The notes under the pieces: generated by a model | Databases searched by the model: none | Told to the model about the DNA's origin: nothing | What the model saw: the letters and a program-made list of their open reading frames with translations, nothing else | Program-made: the position numbers and the translations under genes | From: Actinomycetota bacterium | GTDB taxonomy: Bacteria > Actinomycetota > Thermoleophilia > Solirubrobacterales > 70-9 | Length of the DNA: 38,884 nucleotides | Assembly (NCBI GenBank): GCA_018268415.1 | Contig: JAFDWO010000128.1 | Location: forward strand, 1-38,884 | Reading direction: 5' to 3' | Part shown: positions 6,755-15,292 of the stretch, piece by piece | Position numbering within the stretch: position 1 is the stretch's first letter | How the letters are laid out: each line of letters starts with the position of its first letter

Positions 6755-7775
6755 CGATGTCGTCAGTCGCGCGATCGACGCGGTCTGTGCCGGGGAGAAC
6801 CTGACCGTCGACCACTCCGCGACCGTGCTCGCCGAGATCATGGAAGGCCGCACCGAGCCGATCCAGACCGCCGCCTTCCTGATCGCCCTGCGGGCCAAGG
6901 GGGAGACCGTCTCCGAGCTGGTCGGGCTGGCGCGGACGATGCGCTCGCTCGCCGCCTCGGTGCACGCCAACCGCACCGACCTCGTCGACACGGCCGGCAC
7001 CGGCGGCGGGCCGACGACCTTCAACGTCTCGACCAGCGCGGCGCTGGTCGCCGCCGGGGCGGGCTGCGCGATCGCCAAGCACGGCAACCGCTCCGCCACC
7101 TCGAAGTCGGGCTCCGCCGACGTGCTGGAGGCGCTCGGCGTGGAAATCGAGCTTGACCCTGAGGACGTCGCCCGGTGCATCGACGAGGTCGGGTTCGGCT
7201 TCATGTTCGCCCCGCGCCACCACTCGGCCACGTCCCACGTCCGCCCGGCCCGCGAGGGGCTCGGCGTGCGCACCGTCTTCAACTTCCTCGGGCCGCTGAC
7301 CAACCCGGCGGGGGCCACCCGGCAGCTGGTGGGGGTCGCCGACCGCCACTACCAGGAGACGATCGCCGAGGCGCTGATCGGGCTCGGGGTCGAGCGGGCG
7401 CTGGTGGTGAGCGCCGAAGACGGCGTCGACGAGCTGGCGCTCTCGGCGCCGACCCGGGTGATCGAGGTCTTCGAGGGCCGCACCGCCGAGTGGTTCGTCG
7501 AGCCCGGGCAGTACGGCCTGGCGCCGCTCGAGCTGGCGCAGATCGCCGGGGGCACGCCGGCGGAGAACGCCGCCGTCACCCGCGCCGTGCTGAGCGGCGA
7601 GGCCGGCCCGCACCGCGACATCGTCGTGTTGAACGCCGCCGCCGCGATCTACGTCGGCGGACTCGCGGCCGACCTCGAGGAGGGGGTCGTCAAGGCGGCC
7701 GCCGCGATCGACTCGGGCGCGGCAGCGAACGTGCTGGAGCGGCTGGTCGCGGCAACGGTCTCCGCGGCCGGCTAA
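6747..7775 (+). CDS. trpD: Anthranilate phosphoribosyltransferase
   Basis: Transfers phosphoribose from PRPP to anthranilate (342 aa, normal length). The helical N-terminal part with the HSATVLAEIMEGRTEPIQTAAFLIALRAKGET segment precedes the PRPP-binding loop DTAGTGGGPTTFNVST and KHGNRSATSKSGSADVLEALG. The canonical loop reads GTGGD; here the Asp is Gly, a variant I believe occurs in related lineages. The anthranilate-site segment FMFAPRHHSATSHVRPARE and RTVFNFLGPLTNPA are intact. GTG start inside the end of trpG; its TAA stop forms the start of the putative -10 for trpC. Confidence 0.96.
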   Translation: MPNDVVSRAIDAVCAGENLTVDHSATVLAEIMEGRTEPIQTAAFLIALRAKGETVSELVGLARTMRSLAASVHANRTDLVDTAGTGGGPTTFNVSTSAALVAAGAGCAIAKHGNRSATSKSGSADVLEALGVEIELDPEDVARCIDEVGFGFMFAPRHHSATSHVRPAREGLGVRTVFNFLGPLTNPAGATRQLVGVADRHYQETIAEALIGLGVERALVVSAEDGVDELALSAPTRVIEVFEGRTAEWFVEPGQYGLAPLELAQIAGGTPAENAAVTRAVLSGEAGPHRDIVVLNAAAAIYVGGLAADLEEGVVKAAAAIDSGAAANVLERLVAATVSAAG

Positions 7776-7778
7776 TCT
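7773..7778 (+). promoter_or_regulatory. Possible -10 box of trpC, overlapping the trpD stop
   Basis: TAATCT begins with the trpD stop TAA and ends 12 nt before the trpC GTG. The spacing would leave a leader of only about five bases. trpC may equally be read through from trpEGD. Confidence 0.35.
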
Positions 7779-7790
7779 CCTCTGGTTCTG

Positions 7791-8591
7791 GTGGGAATTA
7801 TCGAGCAGCTGATCGAGGGCGCCCGGGAGGGGGTGCGTGGACGCAAGCGCGAGCTGCCGCAGGCCGAGCTGGAGGCACAGCTCTCGGCGCGCGGCGAGGA
7901 TCGTCCGTTCCAGGAGGCGCTGACGCGCCCGGGCCTCTCGCTGATCGCCGAGTTCAAGCGCCGCTCGCCGAGCCGCGGCGACCTCGCCCCCGACGCCGAC
8001 ATCGTCGCCCAGGTCTCCGCCTACGAGCGCGGCGGCGCGGCCGCCCTCTCGGTGCTCACCGACGAGCGCCACTTCGGCGGCTCGCTGGAGGACCTGCGCG
8101 CCGCCCGCAACGCCGCCAGCCTGCCGATCATCCGCAAGGACTTCATCGTCGACCCCTACCAGCTCTACGAGGCGGCGGTGAACGGCGCCGACGCGGTGCT
8201 GCTCATCGTCCGCGCCCTCGACGACCGCGAACTCCGCTCCCTGTACGAGGAGGCGCGGGCACTCGACCTCGACTGCCTGGTCGAGGTCCATGATGCCGAC
8301 GAGCTGGAGCGGGCGCTCGAGGTCGACGCCGAGGTGATCGGGATCAACAACCGCGATCTCGACGAGCAGCGGGTCGACATCCAGAAGACCTTCGAGCTGA
8401 TGCCCGACGTGCCCGCCGGGAAGACCGTGGTCGCCGAGAGCGGCATCTCCGGGCGGGAGGAGCTGATGGAGCTCGACCGGGTGGGCGTCGATGCGGTGCT
8501 GATCGGCGGCGCGCTGATGGTCGCGCCCGATCCGGAGCGCAAGACGCGCGAGCTGACCGGCGCCGACGAGACCCGCGAACATCTTTACTGA
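7791..8591 (+). CDS. trpC: Indole-3-glycerol phosphate synthase
   Basis: Closes the indole ring, giving indole-3-glycerol phosphate (266 aa TIM barrel). Active-site segments are present in order: LIAEFKRRSPSRG (about residues 44-56, Glu and Lys), VLTDERHFGGS, LPIIRKDFIVDPYQ with its Lys, CLVEVHDADELERAL, IGINNRDL and VVAESGISGREE. It is a stand-alone TrpC, not fused to TrpF, which lies separately at 10048. The GTG start gives the expected helical N-terminus (GIIEQLIEGAREGV). The next gene in the same direction is an unrelated protease with its own upstream sequence. Confidence 0.96.
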   Translation: MGIIEQLIEGAREGVRGRKRELPQAELEAQLSARGEDRPFQEALTRPGLSLIAEFKRRSPSRGDLAPDADIVAQVSAYERGGAAALSVLTDERHFGGSLEDLRAARNAASLPIIRKDFIVDPYQLYEAAVNGADAVLLIVRALDDRELRSLYEEARALDLDCLVEVHDADELERALEVDAEVIGINNRDLDEQRVDIQKTFELMPDVPAGKTVVAESGISGREELMELDRVGVDAVLIGGALMVAPDPERKTRELTGADETREHLY

Positions 8592-8605
8592 GCTTCCGGG
8601 CGGCC

Positions 8606-8633
8606 TTTAGAAAACTTTTCGACTTGCTTTAGC
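8606..8633 (+). promoter_or_regulatory. AT-rich element upstream of the HtrA protease gene
   Basis: Two copies of CTTTAG (8606-8611, 8628-8633) are 22 bp apart, two helical turns, and flank the palindrome GAAAACTTTTC (8611-8621). Such spaced direct repeats are typical of sites for response regulators. CATCCT (8654-8659), 8 nt before the ATG, could be the -10. The regulator is unknown. Confidence 0.35.
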
Positions 8634-8667
8634 GCCGCGTCAAAGGTGCGAGGCATCCTGACCGCCC

Positions 8668-9921
8668 ATGGACGAGCAACCACAGAAGAAGGAAAAGGGC
8701 GGCTTCTTCCGCTCGTCGTTCGGCGCGGCGCTGCTGGGAGGGCTGGTCGTCGCCGTGATCGGCACGGTGCTCCTCCTCACCGGTGTCGTCAAGTCACAGG
8801 GCGGCGGCACCACCACGATCGAACAGACGATGAGCGCGCCGATCGCCTCCCAGTCCTCCGGCGAAGGGGAAGGCGGCGGCAACACCGTCGACCAGATCTA
8901 CAAGCGCGATGGCAACGGGGTCGCCTTCATCGAATCGACGATCCCGGCCGAAGAATCGGCGGAAAGCTTCAACCCCTTCATCGAACCGGAATCGAAAAGC
9001 GGCGGCACCGCCACCGGTTCCGGCATCGTCGTCGACGACAAGGGCCACATCCTCACCAACAACCACGTGATCGAAGGCGCCAACAAGATCGAGGTCAAAA
9101 TCGGCGAATCCGACCACCAGTACACGGCGGAAGTGGTCGGCGCCGACCCGTCATCCGACCTGGCGCTGCTCAAGGTCGATGCACCCGCGCAGGAACTCGA
9201 CCCGCTGACCCTGGGCGACTCCTCGAAGATGGAAGTCGGTGATCCGGTGGTGGCGATCGGCAACCCGTTCGGGCTCGATCGGACCGTCACCAGCGGCATC
9301 GTCTCGGCGCTGCAGCGGCAGATCAAGGCGCCGAACGGCTTCTCGATCGACAACGTGATCCAGACCGACGCGGCGATCAACCCGGGTAACTCGGGCGGCC
9401 CGCTGATCAACTCGGCGGGCGAAGTGATCGGCATCAACTCGCAGATCGAGACCGGCGGGGGCAACGACGGCAACGTCGGCATCGGTTTCGCGATCCCGAT
9501 CAACACCGCCAAGGAAGTGATCCAGGAACTGGAAACCAATGGCAAGGTCGAACGCGCGTACCTGGGAATCACCGGCGGCACGATCACGGCCGAGCTGGCC
9601 AAGACCTTCAACCTCCCGGTCAAGGAAGGCGTCCTGATCCAGGCGGTCGAACCGGGCGGCCCGTCGGCCAAGGCCGGCCTCCAGGGCGGCACCACCACGG
9701 TCACGATCGAAGGATCCGAAGTGCTGGTCGGCGGTGACATCGTCACCGAAGCCGACGGCAAGAAGATCACGAACATGGAACAGATCATCGAACTCGTCAG
9801 CCAGAAGAAACCGGGTGACGAAGTCACGCTGAAGTACCTGCGTGACGGCAAGGAAAAGACTGCGACCGTGACGCTGGGCACCCGGCCCGCGAAGGTCGAA
9901 GAAGCCTCGCCGCAAGGCTGA
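8668..9921 (+). CDS. HtrA/DegP-type membrane-anchored serine protease with PDZ domain
   Basis: 417-residue S1C-family protease. A short cytoplasmic N-terminus (1-17) and one membrane helix (about 18-42) place the rest outside the membrane. A Ser/Gly/Glu-rich linker leads to the trypsin-like domain with catalytic His133 (TNNHVIEG), Asp164 ([10 protein letters not shown]) and Ser242 (NPGNSGGP). A single C-terminal PDZ domain spans about 295-400 (YLGITGG through [12 protein letters not shown]). It should degrade or refold damaged envelope proteins. It splits the trp cluster between trpC and trpF, with its own upstream elements and a strong terminator, so it is a separate unit. Glutamate codons are 31 GAA to 4 GAG, opposite to the trp genes on both sides. 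Confidence 0.92.
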   Translation: MDEQPQKKEKGGFFRSSFGAALLGGLVVAVIGTVLLLTGVVKSQGGGTTTIEQTMSAPIASQSSGEGEGGGNTVDQIYKRDGNGVAFIESTIPAEESAESFNPFIEPESKSGGTATGSGIVVDDKGHILTNNHVIEGANKIEVKIGESDHQYTAEVVGADPSSDLALLKVDAPAQELDPLTLGDSSKMEVGDPVVAIGNPFGLDRTVTSGIVSALQRQIKAPNGFSIDNVIQTDAAINPGNSGGPLINSAGEVIGINSQIETGGGNDGNVGIGFAIPINTAKEVIQELETNGKVERAYLGITGGTITAELAKTFNLPVKEGVLIQAVEPGGPSAKAGLQGGTTTVTIEGSEVLVGGDIVTEADGKKITNMEQIIELVSQKKPGDEVTLKYLRDGKEKTATVTLGTRPAKVEEASPQG

Positions 9922-9934
9922 GGGAAGCACACCG

Positions 9935-9969
9935 CCGCCCGGGGGGAGTCCGGCCCCTCGGGCGGTTTT
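9935..9969 (+). terminator. Rho-independent terminator after the HtrA gene
   Basis: A 12 bp stem (CCGCCCGGGGGG 9935-9946 with CCCCTCGGGCGG 9954-9965, one G-U pair), 7 nt loop and TTTT tail. It lies 13 nt after the stop codon and should isolate the protease from trpFBA. Confidence 0.88.
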
Positions 9970-10035
9970 CTCACTTCTCGACGCTTGTCCGCGGCTCGCC
10001 CGCGCATGGAGGACAAGCGTCGCGGGCCGGTCCCG

Positions 10036-10041
10036 TAGGCT
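10036..10041 (+). promoter_or_regulatory. -10 box of trpFBA
   Basis: TAGGCT ends 6 nt before the trpF ATG at 10048. After the terminator at 9935-9969 this is the only visible promoter for trpF, trpB and trpA. Confidence 0.6.
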
Positions 10042-10047
10042 GGATGC

Positions 10048-10683
10048 ATGCGCGTCAAGTTCTGCGGGATAACCGACATCGACGATGCCGCCGAGGCGGT
10101 GCGCCTCGGCGCCTGGGCGATCGGGATGATCCACTGGGCCCCGTCGCCCCGCGACGTCGACCCCGCCGTGGCGGCGGAAATCGCCTCCGCCTTCCGGCGC
10201 AAGGCCGAGATCGTCGGCGTGTTCGTCAACCCGACCCTTTCCGAGGTCACCCGGGCGGTCGAGAACGAGCAGCTCTCGATGGTGCAGCTGAACGGCGCGG
10301 AGGGCGCCTCCTTCTGCGCCGAGGTCGGGCGTCGCACCGGCGTCAAGGTGGTCAAGGCGATCCACGTCGCCTCCGCCGCCGACGTCCACGCCGCCGAGGC
10401 CTATCGCTGGGTCGATTACCACCTGTTCGACCGCCGCGCCAGGAACCTGCCCGGCGGGACCGGCGAGAGCTTCGACTGGGAGCTGCTGCGCGACCACCGC
10501 TCCGAGGTCCCGGCGATCCTGGCCGGCGGCCTGCGCCCCGACAACGTCGCCACCGCAGTCGAGATCGTCCGTCCCTACGCGGTCGACGTCGCCAGTGGCG
10601 TCGAGGCCGAGCCGGGCCGCAAGGACCACGCCAAGATGGCCGCCTTCTTCGAGGCGGCGAACTCGGTCGGCGCCGCCACCTGA
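10048..10683 (+). CDS. trpF: Phosphoribosylanthranilate isomerase
   Basis: Amadori-type isomerase converting PRA to CdRP (211 aa). The catalytic Cys lies in the N-terminal strand [12 protein letters not shown] and the general-acid Asp in [10 protein letters not shown] (about residue 130). The phosphate-binding end of the barrel is [11 protein letters not shown] and [19 protein letters not shown]. First gene of trpFBA with its own leaderless-type promoter, separated from trpEGDC by the protease gene and a terminator, so tryptophan synthesis is transcribed in at least two units. The stop overlaps the trpB ATG (TGATG). Confidence 0.96.
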   Translation: MRVKFCGITDIDDAAEAVRLGAWAIGMIHWAPSPRDVDPAVAAEIASAFRRKAEIVGVFVNPTLSEVTRAVENEQLSMVQLNGAEGASFCAEVGRRTGVKVVKAIHVASAADVHAAEAYRWVDYHLFDRRARNLPGGTGESFDWELLRDHRSEVPAILAGGLRPDNVATAVEIVRPYAVDVASGVEAEPGRKDHAKMAAFFEAANSVGAAT

Positions 10684-11858
10684 TGAGCGCGATCGAGCAG
10701 CGCTTCGGCCCTTACGGAGGCCGGTACGTCCCTGAGACGCTGATCGCGGCGCTCGACGAGCTGACCGCGGCCTGGGAAGCGACCCGCGAGGACCCCGAGT
10801 ACCTGGCCCGCCTGGGCGGTCTCCGCCGTGACTACATCGGTCGCCCGACGCCGCTCTACCTCGCCGAACGGCTGTCGGAGCGGGTCGGCTCGCGGGTCTA
10901 TCTGAAGCGCGAGGACCTCGCCCACACCGGCGCCCACAAGATCAACAACGCGCTCGGCCAGGCGCTGCTCGCGCAGCGGATGGGCAAGGCGCGGATCATC
11001 GCCGAGACCGGGGCCGGGCAGCACGGCGTCGCCACGGCGACCGCCTGCGCGCTGCTGGGCCTCGAATGCATCGTCTACATGGGCACCGAGGACATCCGCC
11101 GCCAGGCGCCGAACGTCGAGCGGATGAAGCTCCTCGGCGCCGAGGTGGCGGCGGTCGACGCCGGCGCGCGGACGCTGAAGGAGGCGACCTCGGCGGCGAT
11201 CCGCGACTGGGTGGCGAACGTGGAGACGACGCACTATGTGATCGGCTCGGCGGTCGGGCCGGCGCCCTACCCGGTGCTGGTCCGGGACCTACAGCGGGTG
11301 ATCGGCGAGGAGGCACGCGAGCAGGCGCTCGCCGCCGAGGGCGTCCTGCCGCGGCGGGTGATCGCCTGCATCGGCGGCGGCTCCAACGCGATCGGTATCT
11401 TCGCCCCGTTCCTCGACGACGCCGAGGTGGCGCTGATCGGGGTCGAGGCGGGCGGCGACGGGATCGAGACCGGCCGCCACGGCGCCTCGCTGAACGCGGG
11501 GACGACCGGTGTCCTGCACGGCTCGCTCTCGGCGATCGTCGCCGACGAGGACGGGCAGATCCTCGAAGCGCACTCGGTCTCGGCCGGGCTCGACTATCCG
11601 GGCACCGGCCCCCAGCACGCCTACCTGCGCGACACCGGGCGCGCCGCGTACTTCCCGGTGACCGACGCGGGCGCGCTCGCCGCGCTGCGTGAGCTTTCGC
11701 GGCTGGAGGGGATCATCCCGGCGTTGGAGAGCTCCCACGCGGTGGCCTGGCTGCTGGAGAACCCGCTCGCGGGGGAGGGCTTCGACGTGCTCTGCCTCTC
11801 CGGGCGGGGCGACAAGGACCTGGCCGAGTACGTGCGCCGGACGGGCGAGGTGTCGTGA
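10683..11858 (+). CDS. trpB: Tryptophan synthase beta chain
   Basis: PLP enzyme joining indole and serine (391 aa). The N-terminus [13 protein letters not shown] is diagnostic of TrpB1; PLP Lys86 lies in [10 protein letters not shown]. Further marks are the catalytic Glu in AETGAGQHG, the phosphate-binding GGGSNAIG and the C-terminal SGRGDKDL. It forms the channelling alpha2beta2 complex with TrpA, whose GTG start overlaps the trpB stop (GTGA), favouring equal synthesis. The ATG overlaps the trpF stop. Confidence 0.97.
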   Translation: MSAIEQRFGPYGGRYVPETLIAALDELTAAWEATREDPEYLARLGGLRRDYIGRPTPLYLAERLSERVGSRVYLKREDLAHTGAHKINNALGQALLAQRMGKARIIAETGAGQHGVATATACALLGLECIVYMGTEDIRRQAPNVERMKLLGAEVAAVDAGARTLKEATSAAIRDWVANVETTHYVIGSAVGPAPYPVLVRDLQRVIGEEAREQALAAEGVLPRRVIACIGGGSNAIGIFAPFLDDAEVALIGVEAGGDGIETGRHGASLNAGTTGVLHGSLSAIVADEDGQILEAHSVSAGLDYPGTGPQHAYLRDTGRAAYFPVTDAGALAALRELSRLEGIIPALESSHAVAWLLENPLAGEGFDVLCLSGRGDKDLAEYVRRTGEVS

Positions 11859-12664
11859 TCGCGGGCGAGCAGCGGATCCGCGCCGCCTTCGACGCCGCCC
11901 GGGCGGAGGGACGCGCCGCGCTTATGCCGTACATGATGGCCGGCTTCCCCGACCGCGAGTCGGGCCTGGCGGTGGCCGCCGCCTACGCGGACGCCGGGGC
12001 GGACCTGGTCGAGCTGGGGGTCCCGTACTCCGACCCGCTGGCCGACGGTCCCACGAACCATGCGGCCGCCACCCGGGCACTGGCCGAAGGGGCGACGTTG
12101 CGGACCGCGCTGGAGGCCTGCGAAGCGATCGCCGACAAGGTGCCGGTGGTGCTGATGATCTACACGAACATGGTGCTCGCCCACGGCGGCGGGGAGGAGT
12201 TCGCGAAGCTGGCCCGGGCCGCGGGCGCCGCGGGGGTGATCGTCCCCGACCTGCCGCTGGGCGAGGACGAGGGGATCCGGGACGCTTTTGGCGCCGCGGG
12301 CCTGGCGATGGTGCCGCTGGTGGCGCCGACCACGCCGGACGAGCGGCGTCGCCGGATCTGCGCCGTCGCCAAGGGCTTCATCTACCTCGTCTCCACGGTG
12401 GGGACCACCGGGGAGCGCGGCGAGCTGCCGCCGGAGCTTGCCGCGCTGGTCGCCGCGACCAAGGCCGACGCGGGGGAGACCCCGGTCGCGGTCGGCTTCG
12501 GGATCGGCACCCCGGCGCAGGCCGCCGAGGTCGGGAAGGTCGCCGACGGGGTCATCGTCGGCAGCCGCCTGGTCCGTGCCGCGGGCGAAGGCGGGAGCCC
12601 CGCCGCGGCCGCCGATTCGGTAGCCGAGTTCCTCGCCGAGGCACGCGTCGCCCTCGCCGGATAG
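11855..12664 (+). CDS. trpA: Tryptophan synthase alpha chain
   Basis: TIM-barrel subunit (269 aa) that cleaves indole-3-glycerol phosphate to indole. Catalytic Glu and Asp are in [17 protein letters not shown], near residues 50-62, and the phosphate site is in [14 protein letters not shown] with [12 protein letters not shown] start coupled to trpB. Its stop TAG is the first half of a TANNNT box for the small membrane protein that follows. Confidence 0.96.
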   Translation: MIAGEQRIRAAFDAARAEGRAALMPYMMAGFPDRESGLAVAAAYADAGADLVELGVPYSDPLADGPTNHAAATRALAEGATLRTALEACEAIADKVPVVLMIYTNMVLAHGGGEEFAKLARAAGAAGVIVPDLPLGEDEGIRDAFGAAGLAMVPLVAPTTPDERRRRICAVAKGFIYLVSTVGTTGERGELPPELAALVAATKADAGETPVAVGFGIGTPAQAAEVGKVADGVIVGSRLVRAAGEGGSPAAAADSVAEFLAEARVALAG

Positions 12665-12667
12665 GAT
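12662..12667 (+). promoter_or_regulatory. -10 box overlapping the trpA stop
   Basis: TAGGAT begins with the trpA stop TAG and ends 9 nt before the ATG at 12677. Confidence 0.45.
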
Positions 12668-12676
12668 GCGCGACGC

Positions 12677-12862
12677 ATGTTCATCGCCGTCTGGACCTTT
12701 ATCGCGCTCGCCATCACGATGGTCGTCTACGCCTGGCTCGGCCAGGGTGGCGGCGTCGCCGGCCTGATCTTCTTCGGGATCATGCTGGTGGCGGTCATCC
12801 TCAAGATGGTGTTCGGCGCGCTCGCGCCGTCGAATCCCGACGGCGAGCGCCTGCAGGGCTGA
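12677..12862 (+). CDS. Small two-helix membrane protein, function unknown
   Basis: A 61-residue protein with two predicted membrane helices, about 3-20 (IAVWTFIALAITMVVYAW) and about 27-48 (VAGLIFFGIMLVAVILKMVFGA), joined by a GQGGG turn, and a short polar C-terminus. I do not recognise a family. The compact TM-Gly turn-TM shape recalls small membrane proteins that sit in larger complexes, but no partner is evident. It follows trpA by 12 nt and has its own -10 candidate. A hairpin at 12883-12902 lies between it and the convergent methyltransferase gene. Confidence 0.7.
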   Translation: MFIAVWTFIALAITMVVYAWLGQGGGVAGLIFFGIMLVAVILKMVFGALAPSNPDGERLQG

Positions 12863-12882
12863 GCGCCGCTCCGCCGCCCGCC

Positions 12883-12902
12883 GGGCGCAAGCGGTTGCGC
12901 CC
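12883..12902. terminator. Hairpin between convergent genes
   Basis: GGGCGCAA (12883-12890) and TTGCGCCC (12895-12902) form a perfect 8 bp stem around GCGG. There is no T tract. Its place between convergent genes suggests a bidirectional terminator. Confidence 0.55.
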
Positions 12903-12911
12903 CGCCGCGCC

Positions 12912-13727
12912 CTAGGCGCGGGTCGCGACTACCTGCAGGTACTCCGGCTCGAGGACCAGCGCGCGCGGATCGGTGCTCGCCCCCTCGAGGTAGGCGCGCA
13001 GATCGGCCTCCAGCGCCGGGGCGCCCGCCGGCCCGACTTTCTCGAACGCGGTTCGCAGCGGACCGAAGTAGGCGCGGAAGAACTCGAGGTAGTGGTCGGC
13101 CGACCGGAACGCCTGGCGGGAGACCCGTCGCTCGACCCGCAGCTCGGTGATCCCGTCGCCGAACAGCTCGCGCACCCGCTCCTCGCCGCCCCAGAGGACG
13201 GGTGGCACGGTGCCCGGGGGAGGCCCGCCGGTGTGCCGCATGAGGATCGCGAAAAAGTCCGTGAGGGCGCCGTCGGGGGTCCAGTTCGCCATCCCGATCC
13301 GGCCCCCCGACCTCACCACCCGCAGCAGCTCCGCGGCGGTGCGCTCCTGGTCGGGCGCGAACATCGCGCCGAAGATGGACAGCGCGACGTCGAAGCTCGC
13401 GCTCTCGAAGGGAAGCTCCTGCGCGTCGGCCTCGACGAACTCGATCTCGAGTCGCTCGGCCGCGGCCCGTTCGCGTGCCCGGTCGAGCAGCGCCGGGACG
13501 AAGTCGGCTCCCACCGTGTTGCCCCAGGCGCGGCGGGCGGCCGCGATCGCCCCGTTGCCACTGCCGCAGGCGACGTCCAGGATGCGTTCGTCAGGCAGGA
13601 TCTCCAGCGCTTCCACCAGGCTCTCGGAGGCATTGACGACCAGCGATCCGACCATCGAGAAGTCACCCTCCGACCAGGCCCGCTGTTGCGCGGAGGTGAG
13701 CGCGGCGAAGTCCGGAGCGTCGGGCAT
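12912..13727 (-). CDS. Class I SAM-dependent methyltransferase
   Basis: 271-residue methyltransferase with the UbiE/COQ5-like fold. Motif I is ILDVACGSGNGAIAAARR (about residues 48-65), the acidic strand-2 end is ADFVPALLDRARERA, and post-I segments IEFVEADAQELPFESASFDVALSIFGAMFAPD and LLRVVRSGGRIGMANW follow the usual order. The C-terminal part resembles small-molecule methyltransferases, but the substrate cannot be read. It is transcribed away from the phosphofructokinase gene: the two ATGs are separated by only 19 bp. Its -10 (TAGCTT on the minus strand) is 8 nt before the ATG. Confidence 0.88.
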   Translation of the reverse strand: MPDAPDFAALTSAQQRAWSEGDFSMVGSLVVNASESLVEALEILPDERILDVACGSGNGAIAAARRAWGNTVGADFVPALLDRARERAAAERLEIEFVEADAQELPFESASFDVALSIFGAMFAPDQERTAAELLRVVRSGGRIGMANWTPDGALTDFFAILMRHTGGPPPGTVPPVLWGGEERVRELFGDGITELRVERRVSRQAFRSADHYLEFFRAYFGPLRTAFEKVGPAGAPALEADLRAYLEGASTDPRALVLEPEYLQVVATRA

Positions 13728-13734
13728 CGCTGTC

Positions 13735-13741
13735 TAAGCTA
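13735..13741. promoter_or_regulatory. Shared divergent -10 element TAAGCTA
   Basis: On the plus strand TAAGCT (13735-13740) is 6 nt before the phosphofructokinase ATG. On the minus strand TAGCTT (13741-13736) is 8 nt before the methyltransferase ATG. The two hexamers overlap by five bases, so two RNA polymerases could not occupy both at once. No clear -35 is seen on either side. Confidence 0.6.
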
Positions 13742-13746
13742 ACCGA

Positions 13747-14775
13747 ATGCGAATCGGCGTACTTACCGGTGGCGGGGACTGTCCCGGGCTGAACGCCGTG
13801 ATCCGTGCAGTGGTCCGCAAGGGGGCCGGGGTGCACGGGCACGAGTTCGTCGGCTATCGCGACGGCTGGCGGGGCCCGTTGGAGGACGACCGCAGGCCTC
13901 TGGGCGTGCCCGAGGTGCGCGGGATCCTGCCTCGCGGCGGCACCATCCTCGGCTCCTCGCGGACCAACCCTTTCGCCGCCGACGGTGGCCCCGAGCGCAT
14001 CGTCGCCAACCTGGCGACCGCCCGCGTCGACGGGTTGATCGCGATCGGTGGCGAGGACACGCTCGGCGCGGCCTCCCGGCTCCATACCGAGCACGGGCTG
14101 AACGTGGTCGGCGTGCCGAAGACGATCGACAACGACCTCTCGGCGACCGACTACACCTTCGGCTTCGACACCGCGGTCAACATCGCGATGGAGGCGATCG
14201 ACCGCCTCCACACCACCGCCGACAGCCACCACCGGGTGCTGATCGCCGAGGTGATGGGACGCCACGCGGGCTGGATCGCGGTCCACGCGGGCCTCGCCGG
14301 GGGCGCCAACGCGATCCTGATCCCGGAGCGCGAGTTCGACGTCGACGCGGTCTGCGATCTGGTGGCGCGTCGTTTTGCCGGTCGGTTCGCCCCGATCCTC
14401 GTCGTCGCCGAGGGGGCCCGGCCGGTCGGCGGGATGCCCGCTGCGGGCGAGGCGCCGACCGATGCCTTCGGCCACGTGCGGCTCGGCGGGATCGGCCACT
14501 GGCTGGAGGGCGAGATCGAGCGGCGCACCGGCAAAGAGACCCGTGCCACCGTGCTCGGCCACGTCCAGCGCGGCGGCACGCCCACCGCCTTCGACCGGGT
14601 CCTCGCCACCCGCTTCGGACTGCACGCGATCGACGCCGCGCACACCGGCCGCTGGGGCACGATGGCGGCCCTGCGGGGCACCGAGATCAAGCTGGTGGCG
14701 CTGACCGAGGCGACGGCCGAGCTGAAGACCGTGCCGGAGTCGTTCTATGCCGAATCCGAGGTGTTCTTCGGGTGA
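13747..14775 (+). CDS. pfkA: 6-phosphofructokinase, pyrophosphate-type signature
   Basis: Phosphorylates fructose 6-phosphate in glycolysis (342 aa, PFK A family). Seen: LTGGGDCPGLN (6-16), GGEDTLGAA (101-109), PKTIDND (124-130) with catalytic Asp128, the MGRHAGWIA segment and GHVQRGGTPTAFDR. In this family Gly at the E. coli 104 position and Gly before TIDND go with ATP use; here they are Asp104 and Lys125, the combination found in pyrophosphate-dependent enzymes such as that of Amycolatopsis. So it is probably PPi-dependent and possibly reversible (inference). It has a leaderless-type start and a divergent partner gene 19 bp away. Confidence 0.9.
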   Translation: MRIGVLTGGGDCPGLNAVIRAVVRKGAGVHGHEFVGYRDGWRGPLEDDRRPLGVPEVRGILPRGGTILGSSRTNPFAADGGPERIVANLATARVDGLIAIGGEDTLGAASRLHTEHGLNVVGVPKTIDNDLSATDYTFGFDTAVNIAMEAIDRLHTTADSHHRVLIAEVMGRHAGWIAVHAGLAGGANAILIPEREFDVDAVCDLVARRFAGRFAPILVVAEGARPVGGMPAAGEAPTDAFGHVRLGGIGHWLEGEIERRTGKETRATVLGHVQRGGTPTAFDRVLATRFGLHAIDAAHTGRWGTMAALRGTEIKLVALTEATAELKTVPESFYAESEVFFG

Positions 14776-14806
14776 TCCCCCTCCTCCAGCTGTTCCTTCT
14801 GCCGGA

Positions 14807-15286
14807 ATGCTGGTGAAAAGGAACGGCCGGCGGCCGCCGGCGGCCGCGTTGGCGTCGGCGCTGCTCGCTTTCGCCGTCGCCGGCTGCGGAGGTGGCGATG
14901 CGGCGGGGGCGACGGTGAGCGTCTACGTCGCGGCGCCGCTCTGTGGAGGGGCGAAGGCGGAGCTCGGTTCGCACGGGCCGATCGCGGGGCACTTCACCGT
15001 GGCCGTCCGTTGTCTGGCGCCGAGCGAACGGGCGGGGGGAGGCGTCGATCTTGCTGCCGACGGCAAGAACTCGCGCCGCGCCACCGCGGACTCCAGTGCG
15101 GTTGCCATGCTCGAACCGCCCGGCCCGGCCACCGAGTTCACCCGCGCGATCCTCGAATCCGCGGAAATCCCCCTCGTCACCTCGGGGTCAGCCGAGAACG
15201 GCATGAAGCGGATCTTCTCCGCGATCGAAGGTGCGGGCTCCTCCGGCGTCCGCGAGTCCGTCCGCGAATCCCTGGAACCGACCTAG
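14807..15286 (+). CDS. Putative lipoprotein with partial periplasmic-binding-protein similarity
   Basis: About 159 residues. The N-terminus (KRNGRRPPAAALASALLAFAVAGC) is a lipoprotein signal with lipobox FAVAGC and a Gly-rich start of the mature chain. The segment DGKNSRRATADSSAVAMLEPPGPATEFTRAILESAEIPLVTSGS resembles the Leu/Ile/Val-binding type I periplasmic proteins, where a similar stretch covers the first ligand-contacting loop. At this size it has only part of one lobe, so it is either a reduced relative or a decayed remnant. I chose the ATG at 14807 because it starts the signal sequence. It lies 31 nt after the phosphofructokinase gene and ends 6 bp from the convergent epimerase gene. 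Glutamates in the second half are mainly GAA. Confidence 0.65.
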   Translation: MLVKRNGRRPPAAALASALLAFAVAGCGGGDAAGATVSVYVAAPLCGGAKAELGSHGPIAGHFTVAVRCLAPSERAGGGVDLAADGKNSRRATADSSAVAMLEPPGPATEFTRAILESAEIPLVTSGSAENGMKRIFSAIEGAGSSGVRESVRESLEPT

Positions 15287-15292
15287 GGCGCG

